From Ignisphaera sp. (GTDB lineage Archaea; Thermoproteota; Thermoprotei_A; Sulfolobales; Ignisphaeraceae), in the NCBI GenBank assembly GCA_028275825.1, contig JAPWTX010000001.1, positions 1 to 64,000 of the forward strand: DNA of 64,000 nt. The letters run 5' to 3'. This document shows positions 40,825-50,112 of the stretch, piece after piece. Positions within the stretch are counted from its first letter, which is position 1, and each line of letters begins with the position of its first letter. The notes beneath the pieces were generated by a model. It saw only the letters and a list, made by a program, of their open reading frames with translations. It was not told where the DNA came from and did no database searches. The translations under genes and the position numbers were made by a program.

Positions 40825-42141
40825 ATGGCACTTAATAAAACAAGCGATGAAAGCATTCTCGAGATTGTTGTTAGAGTCCTAGAAAAATATCCTTTATGTG
40901 ATAGATGCCTTGGCAGGCTCTTTGCTCACTTGGGTAAGAACTTAGGGAATGATGAAAGAGGTAAAGCATTGAAAATAGCAGCAATAATGGAATTACATAA
41001 AAAGGTATTGAAAGGCGATAAAGAAGCTGTTAATGTTTTAAAAAAGATTTTGATTAATAGCAGGATACCTTTAATAGAACTTTATAAAGAAATGAATATA
41101 GGGGTTCAGGAAGAACTCCCCAAATGTTATATCTGTGAAGATCGCCTACAAGAAATTATAAACATATTTTCAGAACTTATAGCAAAGAGAATTGCCGAAA
41201 ATAAAATGCAAAGTTTTTTAATAGGCGTTATAACACCTCATAACATAATTGAAAAAGAAACAGAAATTATAAAGAAATTTCAATTGCAATACTGGGAAAG
41301 CATTAAGAGAGAGATTAAGAGAGAGATAGGTAAGAGAGTTCAGCAAATGACAGGTGCTAAAGCAGATTTTGAGACTCCCCAAGTTACTTACATAATAGAC
41401 TTAACAAACAATATTGTAAGGGAAGAGATAAGATCAGTTTTCATATTTGGTGTTTATAGAAAACTTGGAAGAATGATTTCACAAAACATATGGATTAAAA
41501 GAGATGGTACAAGAAAGTACAGGTTAGCAATAGAGGATGCCATTAAAAGTACTCTAACCTATTTCAAAGCCTCTAACGTTGTTGTGCATATTGCTGGGAG
41601 AGAAGATGCTGATGTTAGGATGCTAGGAAATGGCAGGCCAATTATTATAGAGTATAAAAATCCACATATATACACTATTGATTTGACTACACTGAATAGC
41701 ATTTTGAACTCTTTTTCACAGTGGATAAAATTCGATTTGAAGATGACAACACGACGTGAGGCTGTTTCGAGGATAAAGATGGGATCTATAGGTGCATACA
41801 AAATTTACAGAGCTCTCATATATTCAGAGAAGGTGTTAAAACCAGAAGAGCTCATAAGGTTAGAGAAAGCTTTTGAAGGCAAGACAGTAATGCAGAAAAC
41901 GCCCTCAAGAATTCTTAGAAGAAAATCTGATAAGATGCGTTACAGAAATGTGTTTCAAGTGAAAACTATCTATGTATCTCCCCACGTATTTGAGGCTCTA
42001 ATAAGATGTGAGGGAGGACTCTATGTTAAGGAGCTCATCACAGGTGATAATGGTAGAACTACCCCTAACTTCTCCCAGGTCTTAGAAACGAATCTAAGGT
42101 GTCTCATGCTAGACGTTCTATATGTTCATGAACATATATAA
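40825..42141 (+). CDS. pus10: tRNA pseudouridine synthase Pus10
   Basis: PLCDRCLGRLFAHLGKNLGNDERGKALK; AGREDADVRMLGNGRPIIIEYKNP. Confidence 0.93.
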   Translation: MALNKTSDESILEIVVRVLEKYPLCDRCLGRLFAHLGKNLGNDERGKALKIAAIMELHKKVLKGDKEAVNVLKKILINSRIPLIELYKEMNIGVQEELPKCYICEDRLQEIINIFSELIAKRIAENKMQSFLIGVITPHNIIEKETEIIKKFQLQYWESIKREIKREIGKRVQQMTGAKADFETPQVTYIIDLTNNIVREEIRSVFIFGVYRKLGRMISQNIWIKRDGTRKYRLAIEDAIKSTLTYFKASNVVVHIAGREDADVRMLGNGRPIIIEYKNPHIYTIDLTTLNSILNSFSQWIKFDLKMTTRREAVSRIKMGSIGAYKIYRALIYSEKVLKPEELIRLEKAFEGKTVMQKTPSRILRRKSDKMRYRNVFQVKTIYVSPHVFEALIRCEGGLYVKELITGDNGRTTPNFSQVLETNLRCLMLDVLYVHEHI

Positions 42142-42196
42142 AGCTATTCATATGAAAAATAGTTGTTAAAGAGGAATAATTTAATGGGTTATAATA

Positions 42197-42598
42197 ATGG
42201 TTAAGGCACCTCAAGGACTTAGACATAGAACAAGAAAGTTGTTTAAGAAAGGGATTAGAGAGAAAGGAGCTATTCCACCACTTAGTAGAATACTTATCGA
42301 ATATAGATTAGGTGATAAAGTGTACATTGGTGTAAATCCAGCTATTCATGGAGGAATGCCACATAGAAGATATATTGGTAAAGTAGGCAAAGTGGTTGGA
42401 TTTAGAGGAAGAGCTGTTATAGTTGAAGTAGAAGTAGGGTCAAAAACTAAGAGATTAATTCTACTACCAGAGCACATAAAGCCTGCATTTGAAGTAAATG
42501 AAAGAATTAATGAAATTTTCAAGAAACTTGCTGAGATAAGCAAAATAAGGATTGAACAGAGAAAGACACTATTAAAGTTATTAGGTAAACAAAAATAA
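42197..42598 (+). CDS. rpl21e: Ribosomal protein eL21
   Basis: HRTRKLFKKGIREKGAIPPLSRILIEYRLGDKV...AIHGGMPHRRYIGKVGKV. Confidence 0.95.
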   Translation: MVKAPQGLRHRTRKLFKKGIREKGAIPPLSRILIEYRLGDKVYIGVNPAIHGGMPHRRYIGKVGKVVGFRGRAVIVEVEVGSKTKRLILLPEHIKPAFEVNERINEIFKKLAEISKIRIEQRKTLLKLLGKQK

Positions 42599-42601
42599 AT
42601 T

Positions 42602-43003
42602 TTGAGGAGCAAAACCTTTCTTTCATTACATAAATTTATTACGGGATTTCAAATGGTGTACGAGGTTCTAGAATTTCATGACATTCCTCATGCCGTTGCC
42701 AAGAAACTTCTCGAAAAATATTCACAAAAACTTGGAGGCAACGTTTCTGAGCTTGCAAGAGTTGTCATGGAATATCTAGATAAGGTGGTGAGATGTAATG
42801 AAAATGATGTTGAAGAGCTGTATAATGAGCTTAAAAAGTATGGATTTAAGGAAGTAACTACTTCAATGATTCTCAACATAATTCCTCAATCAATTGATGA
42901 ACTTAGAACACTTATGGTATTTGAAGAGAGCATTCCTGACGAAAATGTATTAAAAAACGTTGTTGATATGATAAATGAGCGTTGCGGCAAAAGAGAAGAA
43001 TAG
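42602..43003 (+). CDS. rpoF: RNA polymerase subunit F (Rpb4)
   Basis: HDIPHAVAKKLLEKYSQKLG...ILNIIPQSIDELRTLMVFEE. Confidence 0.85.
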   Translation: MRSKTFLSLHKFITGFQMVYEVLEFHDIPHAVAKKLLEKYSQKLGGNVSELARVVMEYLDKVVRCNENDVEELYNELKKYGFKEVTTSMILNIIPQSIDELRTLMVFEESIPDENVLKNVVDMINERCGKREE

Positions 43004-43024
43004 GCTTCTTACAGGGATTAATGT

Positions 43025-43678
43025 ATGAGGGCAAAGGCTAGACGCTTTCAGATAGTGCCAGACGAATTTGCTATAATTCTGGATTATACCCCTATGGGCA
43101 ATCCCTATGATAAGCATTCTTTTCATAGAACTTCTCCTGTGGCTCAAGGTATTGGTACGAAATATTTTTCATTAGTAGAGATTATACCTGGCAGAGGTCA
43201 AACACTTGTAATTGGTGAAAGAGTTGCTATAGCTTCAGCACCTGACCGACCTGGGTTAAAGGTTTTTGATAGACTTCTTTATGAAGATCTTACAATAATA
43301 GCTAAGGAAAGTTTAGTTAGGTTCTTGCCAAAAATTATTGAGGAAAAAGAGAGGGTATTTGTAGAATTCTTTAATATTGCAGAAGCAATAAACATTAGAT
43401 TACATAGCTTAGAACTATTACCTGGAATAGGCAAGAAAACCTTATCGATGATTTTAGAAGAAAGAAGAAAATTTCCATTTACTAGTTTTGAAGATATTAA
43501 GAAGAGGGTTAAGATATCTGACCCTGCTAAACTTTTTGTAGATAGGATAATGGTTGAGTTACAAAGAACTGAAAAGTATTATCTGTTCGTAGAGCCATAT
43601 CCGCCCTCACCTGATTATAAATTCTTAAATTATCTGGAGTTGCTGTATAGTAGAGTAAGATATAGTGAACCGTGGTAA
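43025..43678 (+). CDS. DUF655 protein
   Basis: DEFAIILDYTPMGNPYDKHSFHRTSPVAQGIGTKYFSLVEI; between rpoF and ksgA. Confidence 0.88.
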   Translation: MRAKARRFQIVPDEFAIILDYTPMGNPYDKHSFHRTSPVAQGIGTKYFSLVEIIPGRGQTLVIGERVAIASAPDRPGLKVFDRLLYEDLTIIAKESLVRFLPKIIEEKERVFVEFFNIAEAINIRLHSLELLPGIGKKTLSMILEERRKFPFTSFEDIKKRVKISDPAKLFVDRIMVELQRTEKYYLFVEPYPPSPDYKFLNYLELLYSRVRYSEPW

Positions 43679-44535
43679 TGGATCTCCACAGATTATTTTC
43701 TTCAGAAAGAAATCTCTATAAACTAGTAAAAAAGTTGTTATCTGAGGAGGGGATAAAGCCGAAAAAGAAATTAAGTCAAACGTTCTTAATCGATGCAGAA
43801 GAGCTAGAATACTTGTCAAGTATACTAAGAAAAACAATCGACAAACAACAATGCATAGTTGAAATCGGAGCTGGTATAGGTAATCTAACAACATACATAG
43901 CATCTTTAAATAATGATAAGATAGTGGTAGCACTAGAAATTGATGAAAGATTTGCAAGCGTTTTAAGGATTATACAAGAGGCTTTTCCTAATGTTGATAT
44001 TGTAATTGGTGATGCGTTAAAGATTATACCATCTATGAGAGGATGTAATGTGGTTGTTGGGAATCTGCCCTATCATATAACGTCGTCACTCTTAGTAGCC
44101 ATAGCTAAGAGTTCATTCGATTTAGCGCTAGTAACGGTTCAAAAAGAGGTTGCTGAAAGAGTTGTGGCAAAAGCTGGGAGTAAAAATTATGGAAAAATAG
44201 CAATTTTTTTGCAACACCTCTTCGAGGTGACATATGTCAAGACAATACCCTTATACAAATTTTATCCTAAGCCGCGTGTAAACTCAGCTATTGTTTTATT
44301 GAAACGGAAGAAAGCATATGACCTTATGTCACAGACACTTGAACATCTTATTAAATGTCTATTTTCCTTCAAGAGAAAAACTGCTGATAAAGCTCTAAAG
44401 AGGTGTTTAAAAGAATTTGAAGCATCAGAGAAATGCAGGTTACAAGAAATATGGAGAAAAAGGGTATATCAATTAACTGTGGAGGAGTTAGAAAGAGTTG
44501 CAATAGCTTGTATGTATGCAAATCAGAAAACATGA
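43672..44535 (+). CDS. ksgA: rRNA dimethyladenosine transferase
   Basis: LSQTFLIDAEELEYL...IVEIGAGIGNLTTY...VVGNLPYHITSSLL. Confidence 0.93.
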   Translation: MVMDLHRLFSSERNLYKLVKKLLSEEGIKPKKKLSQTFLIDAEELEYLSSILRKTIDKQQCIVEIGAGIGNLTTYIASLNNDKIVVALEIDERFASVLRIIQEAFPNVDIVIGDALKIIPSMRGCNVVVGNLPYHITSSLLVAIAKSSFDLALVTVQKEVAERVVAKAGSKNYGKIAIFLQHLFEVTYVKTIPLYKFYPKPRVNSAIVLLKRKKAYDLMSQTLEHLIKCLFSFKRKTADKALKRCLKEFEASEKCRLQEIWRKRVYQLTVEELERVAIACMYANQKT

Positions 44536-45173
44536 GGAAAGACTTAGCAAATGGCATTGTCATAGTATTTAATGAAGAGGTCTATATACCTTCTGATGAC
44601 ACCTTCATACTCGTTAATGGAGCCCATTATGCAATAGAAAAATTCTCAAAAAAGTTCCTTACAATAGTGGAGCTGGGTTGCGGCACAGGCTATGCATCGA
44701 TTTCTACGCTTAAAAAAGCCCTGAATAAAGGCTTTTCAAATGTGTATGCTGTTTTAATTGATATATCTCCATGTGCTACAAAAAGTGCATTAAAATCTAT
44801 AGAAGCTAATGAACTTGGCGTCTATGCAGATGTTGTGCAATGTGATGGTGCAAGTTGCTTAAGAGAGAAATTATTTGGATTAATATTATTTAATCCCCCT
44901 TATCTACCAGTTAAAGATTATGGAGATTGGCTTGCAGAATCATGGAGTGGTGGTGAGGAGGGTCTGGATATTTGGAGGAAATTCTTTACTGATTCCCTGA
45001 GGATATGTGAAAAAGACTGCTTAATTGTGTTTGTAGTTTCTTCACTACAAAACCTTACTGAAATTTTCAAAAAAATGTTAAGTAACTGCAAAAACATTGA
45101 AATTATTGAATGCAGAAGCTTTTTCTATGAAACTATTTGCTCAGTTTGTTGTACAGCTGGTGATACATCTTGA
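44532..45173 (+). CDS. HemK2/PrmC-like methyltransferase
   Basis: VYIPSDDTFIL...VELGCGTGYASI...LFNPPYLP; ATGA overlap with ksgA. Confidence 0.85.
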   Translation: MRKDLANGIVIVFNEEVYIPSDDTFILVNGAHYAIEKFSKKFLTIVELGCGTGYASISTLKKALNKGFSNVYAVLIDISPCATKSALKSIEANELGVYADVVQCDGASCLREKLFGLILFNPPYLPVKDYGDWLAESWSGGEEGLDIWRKFFTDSLRICEKDCLIVFVVSSLQNLTEIFKKMLSNCKNIEIIECRSFFYETICSVCCTAGDTS

Positions 45174-45886
45174 TTAAGGTAGTAGTAGTAGGTATTGAGG
45201 GGGAAATTAACTTAGGGTTTATTATAAGGCTCTGTAAAAATTTTGATGTAGATGAGCTAGCTCTTGTAAAGCCCCAAGCAAATGTATGGTCTGAGGAGGT
45301 CAAGAGGTTTGCTGCAAATGGTGTTGATTATCTGTATAGTGGCAAGGTCAAGATCTATGATAATCTGGAAGATGCTTTGAAAAATATGGGTATTTCAGCT
45401 TGTACATCAGCCGTTATAGATGTTGATGGTGGTGACCTTCTTAGAAAAGCCGTTGAATTAGAGCGCTTTATTCAAATAGCAAAATCTTACACTGATATTG
45501 CTATAGTTTTTGGGAGAGAAAGCACAGGTCTTACTAGAGAAGAGATAGCAAAGTGCGATCTCTTAGTACATATCGCTTCAAATCCTAGTTACCCAGTTTT
45601 AAACCTTAGTCATGCTATTGCAATTGCTCTGTATGAGCTTTACAAGGAGCTTAATAAACCATCGCTTATTGAAAAAATGGATAAAGTAGATGAGGAGCTA
45701 CTAAGCGTAGCCGAGAAATACATTGTTGAATTAGCTAGAATTGTAGCAAGCGATGAAAGGCAACGTGAAATGTTTTCAATGGCATTCAAGCACCTATTGA
45801 GAAAGTCCTCGCTGTCCAGAAGTGAAACAGGTTTTTTAGTAACATTTATAAGGAGGCTGGCAAATAAATTAGCAAAGTGCGTATAG
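45170..45886 (+). CDS. SpoU-family tRNA 2'-O-methyltransferase (TrmJ-like)
   Basis: NLGFIIRLCKNFDVDELALVKP; FGRESTGLTREEIAKCD; YPVLNLSHAIAIALYEL. Confidence 0.9.
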   Translation: MIKVVVVGIEGEINLGFIIRLCKNFDVDELALVKPQANVWSEEVKRFAANGVDYLYSGKVKIYDNLEDALKNMGISACTSAVIDVDGGDLLRKAVELERFIQIAKSYTDIAIVFGRESTGLTREEIAKCDLLVHIASNPSYPVLNLSHAIAIALYELYKELNKPSLIEKMDKVDEELLSVAEKYIVELARIVASDERQREMFSMAFKHLLRKSSLSRSETGFLVTFIRRLANKLAKCV

Positions 45887-45896
45887 AGGTGTTTTA

Positions 45897-46403
45897 ATGC
45901 CTCAGAAACCCGCTAGATGCTATACACATCAACATAGACCCCCCTATACTAGGAGGGAATATATACATGGAATTCCGCCACCAAAAATAACAAAGTTTGT
46001 TATGGGCAATACAAAGCTTGCTACTGAAGTTGTAACAGTGCTCAGAGCCGAAGAGAGAGGTGTTATAAGGCATAACGCCCTAGAAGCTGCAAGAGTAATT
46101 ATTCATAAATTCCTGAGTACAGAAGTAGGGGAACAGAATTTTCTTTTAATAATTAAGAAGTATCCGCATCAAGTACTTAGAGAACATAAAATGATGGCTT
46201 TTGCTGGTGCAGATAGATTGCAAGAGGGTATGAGAAGGGCTTTTGGAAAACCAGTGGGTTTAGCAGCTATTGTAGAGCCGCTAGACGAAATAATTGAGGT
46301 AAGAGGTCTAACACAGCATATTGAACTTCTAAAAGAAGGATTGAGAAGAGCGGCTGCAAAGCTTCCAATTAAGTGCAGTATTGAAATAAGGAAACTCAAG
46401 TAA
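45897..46403 (+). CDS. rpl10e: Ribosomal protein uL16 (L10e)
   Basis: KPARCYTHQHRPPYTRREYIHGIPPPKI. Confidence 0.95.
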   Translation: MPQKPARCYTHQHRPPYTRREYIHGIPPPKITKFVMGNTKLATEVVTVLRAEERGVIRHNALEAARVIIHKFLSTEVGEQNFLLIIKKYPHQVLREHKMMAFAGADRLQEGMRRAFGKPVGLAAIVEPLDEIIEVRGLTQHIELLKEGLRRAAAKLPIKCSIEIRKLK

Positions 46404-46404
46404 A

Positions 46405-47400
46405 ATGCCTATGAGTTTTTGTCATTATTACGATTTTGAAATAGAGACTATAGTTAAATTCATTAGGGAAATCAAGGCTAAGAAAATATTGCTGCAGTTA
46501 CCAGAGGGTCTTCAAATCTGTGCTTCTGAAATTATACAATTACTAAGAAACGCTTTTGGAGATTTAGAGGTGATTCTATCTCAAAATCCTTCTTTTGGTT
46601 CATGCCTGGTGGACGAATATGGTGCGATAGAGTCAGGAGCAGATGCAATAATTCACATTGGTCATATAGAGTACAAGTATTATAAACCGAAGACGCCTAC
46701 ATTATTTATTAGAGGTGCTTATCGAGGAATAGATAAAGATAAGATCACCATGTTGTTATCTCAGGTCTGTAAAGAACAACAAAACAAGGTAACAATATGT
46801 ATAGGAACAACAGCGCAACACATGGCAGAAATAGATAGCTTTGTCAAAGAATTGAGGAATTGTAGAATTGTGTACAAAGGCATTATACTTGGATGCATAC
46901 CTATCAACCCCAGTAATTGTGATAACACCATTATTATAGCTGGAGGTAAGTTCCATTGCGTTACACAAGCCCTTTATAATTTATCATTAGGTAAGCATAT
47001 AAGCACCTTATGTATAGATCCATATACGAATGATCTTTGGAATCCTGAAAAGGATGTAGAAAAAATTCTTCATGTAAGGTTATGGAAGGTTAGAGAAGCG
47101 TTTGAGGCTCGCAAATGGCTTATTATCAATGGTTTTTATGGACAGCACAGACCCTATTTAATAAATGCTTTAATTGAGAGACTTCGTAGCCTTGGTAAGG
47201 AATATGTTGTCGTTAAAGCGTTGGGAATAACTAGAGACTTGCTAGATAATATAGGTGCAGAGAGCTTTGATGTAATAGTGATTACAGCCTGTCCTCATGT
47301 AGCTTTTGAACTAGATGACTATATCAAGCCTGTTATAACAGCTGGCGAGGCTATGATGGCTCTTAGAAGGGATTTGAGTAGGTATATATATCCATGGTAG
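46405..47400 (+). CDS. dph2: Diphthamide biosynthesis enzyme Dph2
   Basis: ILLQLPEGLQICASEI; SFGSCLVDEYGA; VITACPHVAFE. Confidence 0.92.
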   Translation: MPMSFCHYYDFEIETIVKFIREIKAKKILLQLPEGLQICASEIIQLLRNAFGDLEVILSQNPSFGSCLVDEYGAIESGADAIIHIGHIEYKYYKPKTPTLFIRGAYRGIDKDKITMLLSQVCKEQQNKVTICIGTTAQHMAEIDSFVKELRNCRIVYKGIILGCIPINPSNCDNTIIIAGGKFHCVTQALYNLSLGKHISTLCIDPYTNDLWNPEKDVEKILHVRLWKVREAFEARKWLIINGFYGQHRPYLINALIERLRSLGKEYVVVKALGITRDLLDNIGAESFDVIVITACPHVAFELDDYIKPVITAGEAMMALRRDLSRYIYPW

Positions 47401-48029
47401 TGAGAAGCAAGAAGGAACTTGAAGTAATGCTTAGTAATGTACCAAGGTTCCACACCCCTAGACGAGTACTTGAACAGTATGTCTGTGACAGTAGAATAGC
47501 AAGTGAAATGCTGTGGCATGCCTACATGTCTGGTGATATCGAGAATAGGGTGGTGGTAGACCTAGGATGTGGTACGGGGATTTTAGCTTATGGAGCGATA
47601 CTATTGGGAGCTACAACAGTCTTTTGTATAGATATAGACTGCAGATCTCTTGCTATAGCAAGAGATTTTCTTAAATTTCATGACAATGGCAATGTCTTTT
47701 TTGCTTGCTTAGACGCAAGGAAAACTACATTGAGGAACGTAGATACTGTGATTATGAATCCTCCATTTGGTGTTTACAAGCGCGGTATAGACATGGAGTT
47801 TCTAATTTCTGCAGTGAATTTAAAGCCACATGTTATATACACGATACATAGATATTCAGATAGATTGATTCATGTGATTGAGAGAGTGCTAAAGAAATAT
47901 AAGGAGGAATATAAAATAATACTTTTGCTTACAGATGTTATGATGATTCCCCAGATATTTGAAACACATGTAAAGAAGGTTCACAGATTTAATGTTGCAG
48001 TAGTTAAAATCGTGAAAAATATGGAGTGA
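47394..48029 (+). CDS. METTL5-like rRNA N6-adenine methyltransferase
   Basis: LEQYVCDSRIASEMLW...VDLGCGTGILAYGA...IMNPPFGVYKRGID. Confidence 0.88.
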   Translation: MVVRSKKELEVMLSNVPRFHTPRRVLEQYVCDSRIASEMLWHAYMSGDIENRVVVDLGCGTGILAYGAILLGATTVFCIDIDCRSLAIARDFLKFHDNGNVFFACLDARKTTLRNVDTVIMNPPFGVYKRGIDMEFLISAVNLKPHVIYTIHRYSDRLIHVIERVLKKYKEEYKIILLLTDVMMIPQIFETHVKKVHRFNVAVVKIVKNME

Positions 48030-48035
48030 AGATAT

Positions 48036-48587
48036 ATGCAACAGGCTATTGTAACTCCTGGCGATAAACTATGTGTTGAGGAAGAATTCATGCCATATAC
48101 AGGAGCTTATGTGGAGAATGGTATCATTAGATCCCTTATAGTGGGTAGACCTGTTTACGATATAATTAACAGAAAGGTGTATGTAAAACCTGCAAGAAAT
48201 GTTCGAGTGCCAAGGAATGGAGATATATTGCTTGGTGTTGTAGAGCAGATGCGAGATGAAATAGCCATGATTAGATTCATCGGTTATGATATTAATAAAC
48301 CCTTGAAGCATGAATTTAGAGGAGTGCTTCACATATCTCAGGCAGCAGAAACTAGAATTCAAAGTCTTTATGACGTTATAAGGCTTAGCGATGTTGTGAG
48401 AGTTAGGGTGCTCAATAACTATATACCCTTTGTAGTTACAATGAAGGATGCCAGACTTGGTGTTATTGCCGCGTATTGCTCTAGATGTGGAGCACCTCTT
48501 GTTAAAGAAAAAGATGTGTTGAAATGCAGGGTTTGTGGCAATACAGAAATGAGGAAGTTGGCTCCTGACTACATTTTCCTATTCTAG
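48036..48587 (+). CDS. csl4: Exosome subunit Csl4
   Basis: VTPGDKLCVEEEFMPYTGAYVENGIIRS; C-terminal CSRCGAPLV...CRVCGNTEMRKLAPDY. Confidence 0.92.
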   Translation: MQQAIVTPGDKLCVEEEFMPYTGAYVENGIIRSLIVGRPVYDIINRKVYVKPARNVRVPRNGDILLGVVEQMRDEIAMIRFIGYDINKPLKHEFRGVLHISQAAETRIQSLYDVIRLSDVVRVRVLNNYIPFVVTMKDARLGVIAAYCSRCGAPLVKEKDVLKCRVCGNTEMRKLAPDYIFLF

Positions 48588-48609
48588 GTAAAGGTAGAAG
48601 TGATGTAAA

Positions 48610-49215
48610 TTGGGAGAGGTTTTTATAGAGAGGAGCTTTACATATTCATGTCCTTCAAAACATTTTTGTGTTGAGCTTTTGGAAAAGTTAGATGAAGAGC
48701 TGCAGTTAGAAACAGAGCTCTATGCAGAGTTGAAACAAGATAAGATAATCTTTAGAGTTTTTGGATTAGAATCCTCTGTTGAAACAACGATAAATAGAAT
48801 AAAAAACTACATAATGCAATTCTCAAAGATGAAGGCACTTAATCCAAAGCAAGGATTATCAGCTGAGCAACTAGCTAAACTTATGCGTAAAGCAATACCA
48901 CTAGATGTGCTAGCAGAGGTTCTCAAAAAACAGGGCATAACAGGGGTAATTGTGAGAAAAAACATTATCTATGCAGACACAGACTTGGAAACAATACAAG
49001 CATACTCACAACTAATAGCAAAAGCAGCTGATAAAATAGCTAATCTAAAGTATTCACATAATCTTAAAAAGGTTATTATGGCTGCAACAATATTGTACAA
49101 TGTTGATGTACATGAAGCTCTTGAGATGTTAAGAGAATGTAACGTATTAAATGAAAGTGAAGAACTTACAGTTCCTTGGCAAAACTCGCTAGAATGCTTT
49201 GAAGAAAGAGTGTAA
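48610..49215 (+). CDS. DUF2067-like conserved archaeal protein
   Basis: Position between csl4 and rpoL; ERSFTYSCPSKHFCVELLEKLDEELQ. Confidence 0.65.
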   Translation: MGEVFIERSFTYSCPSKHFCVELLEKLDEELQLETELYAELKQDKIIFRVFGLESSVETTINRIKNYIMQFSKMKALNPKQGLSAEQLAKLMRKAIPLDVLAEVLKKQGITGVIVRKNIIYADTDLETIQAYSQLIAKAADKIANLKYSHNLKKVIMAATILYNVDVHEALEMLRECNVLNESEELTVPWQNSLECFEERV

Positions 49216-49290
49216 TACACTAAGTCTCTAAAATTACGGATCTCTACATTTATTCATGTTAATGGTAACATTGTATTAACGACCTGCGTA

Positions 49291-49331
49291 TACCTTCTCC
49301 CCACTCTAAAAAGTAAAGCTTTCAGTTGTAA
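49291..49331 (-). mobile_element. Orphan IS605-type right end
   Basis: Reverse complement TTACAACTGAAAGCTTTACTTTTTAGAGTGGGGAGAAGGTA; first 14 nt identical to the end at 14757-14800. Confidence 0.55.
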
Positions 49332-49420
49332 CATTAGCTATAAAGCTAAATTTAAAATAAACCTTTAAGCAAACAACTTTTTACAGAATTTAAATTGAAA
49401 CGTATAGAGGTATTCTGAAA

Positions 49421-49729
49421 ATGGTGATTAATGTGGAACTAAAGAAGCTTACAGACAGAGAAATAAGGTTCGTAATTTATGATGATGATAAGCACTCCTT
49501 ACCAAATTTGATAACCAAATTAGCTTTAAAGAAACCTGATGTAATATATTCAGCTTACATTCTTGAGCATCCGATGACCTCATATCCTGAGGTTGTAATA
49601 CTAACTAATGGCCTTAGAAATCCTTTAGAAGTTCTAGAAGAAGTTATAAACGAAGCCAAGAAATTGATTGAAGATTTTTCAGCTAGATTTGAAGAGGCTC
49701 TGAATCATGCAGCTAAAAAAGGAAAGTAG
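49421..49729 (+). CDS. rpoL: RNA polymerase subunit L (Rpb11)
   Basis: DDDKHSLPNLITKLALKKPDVIYSAYILEHPMTSYPEVVILTN. Confidence 0.93.
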   Translation: MVINVELKKLTDREIRFVIYDDDKHSLPNLITKLALKKPDVIYSAYILEHPMTSYPEVVILTNGLRNPLEVLEEVINEAKKLIEDFSARFEEALNHAAKKGK

Positions 49730-50044
49730 GATATTAATTGTAGATAGAATTAATAATGTAGTTGTAGGCGTGGTGTTGAGGGGAATTGTAGGTATAGAAG
49801 ATATTGTTGTGTTTCGTGATTGTAATCATTTAATAAATTTTTAAAGAATAGACAAGGCATAGCAGGCGAGATAAATTATATTGTTATAGAGAATGAGGAC
49901 ACTTGCAATTTAAAGAAATATTTTGAAAAGGTTTTAATACAATCCGATTTAGTTAATGATGTTGAAATGACAAGAACCATAAAAAATGCTATTGAATTTC
50001 TAAATATAGTTAAGCTAAGGCTTTTAAGATTACAATCTAAATAG
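49707..50044 (+). pseudogene. Hypothetical gene interrupted by one frameshift in a T-run
   Basis: MQLKKESRILIVDRINNVVVGVVLRGIVGIEDIVVFRDCNHLINF / LKNRQGIAGEINYIVIENEDTCNLKKYFEKVLIQSDLVNDVEMTRTIKNAIEFLNIVKLRLLRLQSK. Confidence 0.65.
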
Positions 50045-50112
50045 CATATGTAGGAGATGATTAGGGTTTTAAGACCTGATAAATTGATGAAAAACCCACG
50101 CAATGATCCCCT

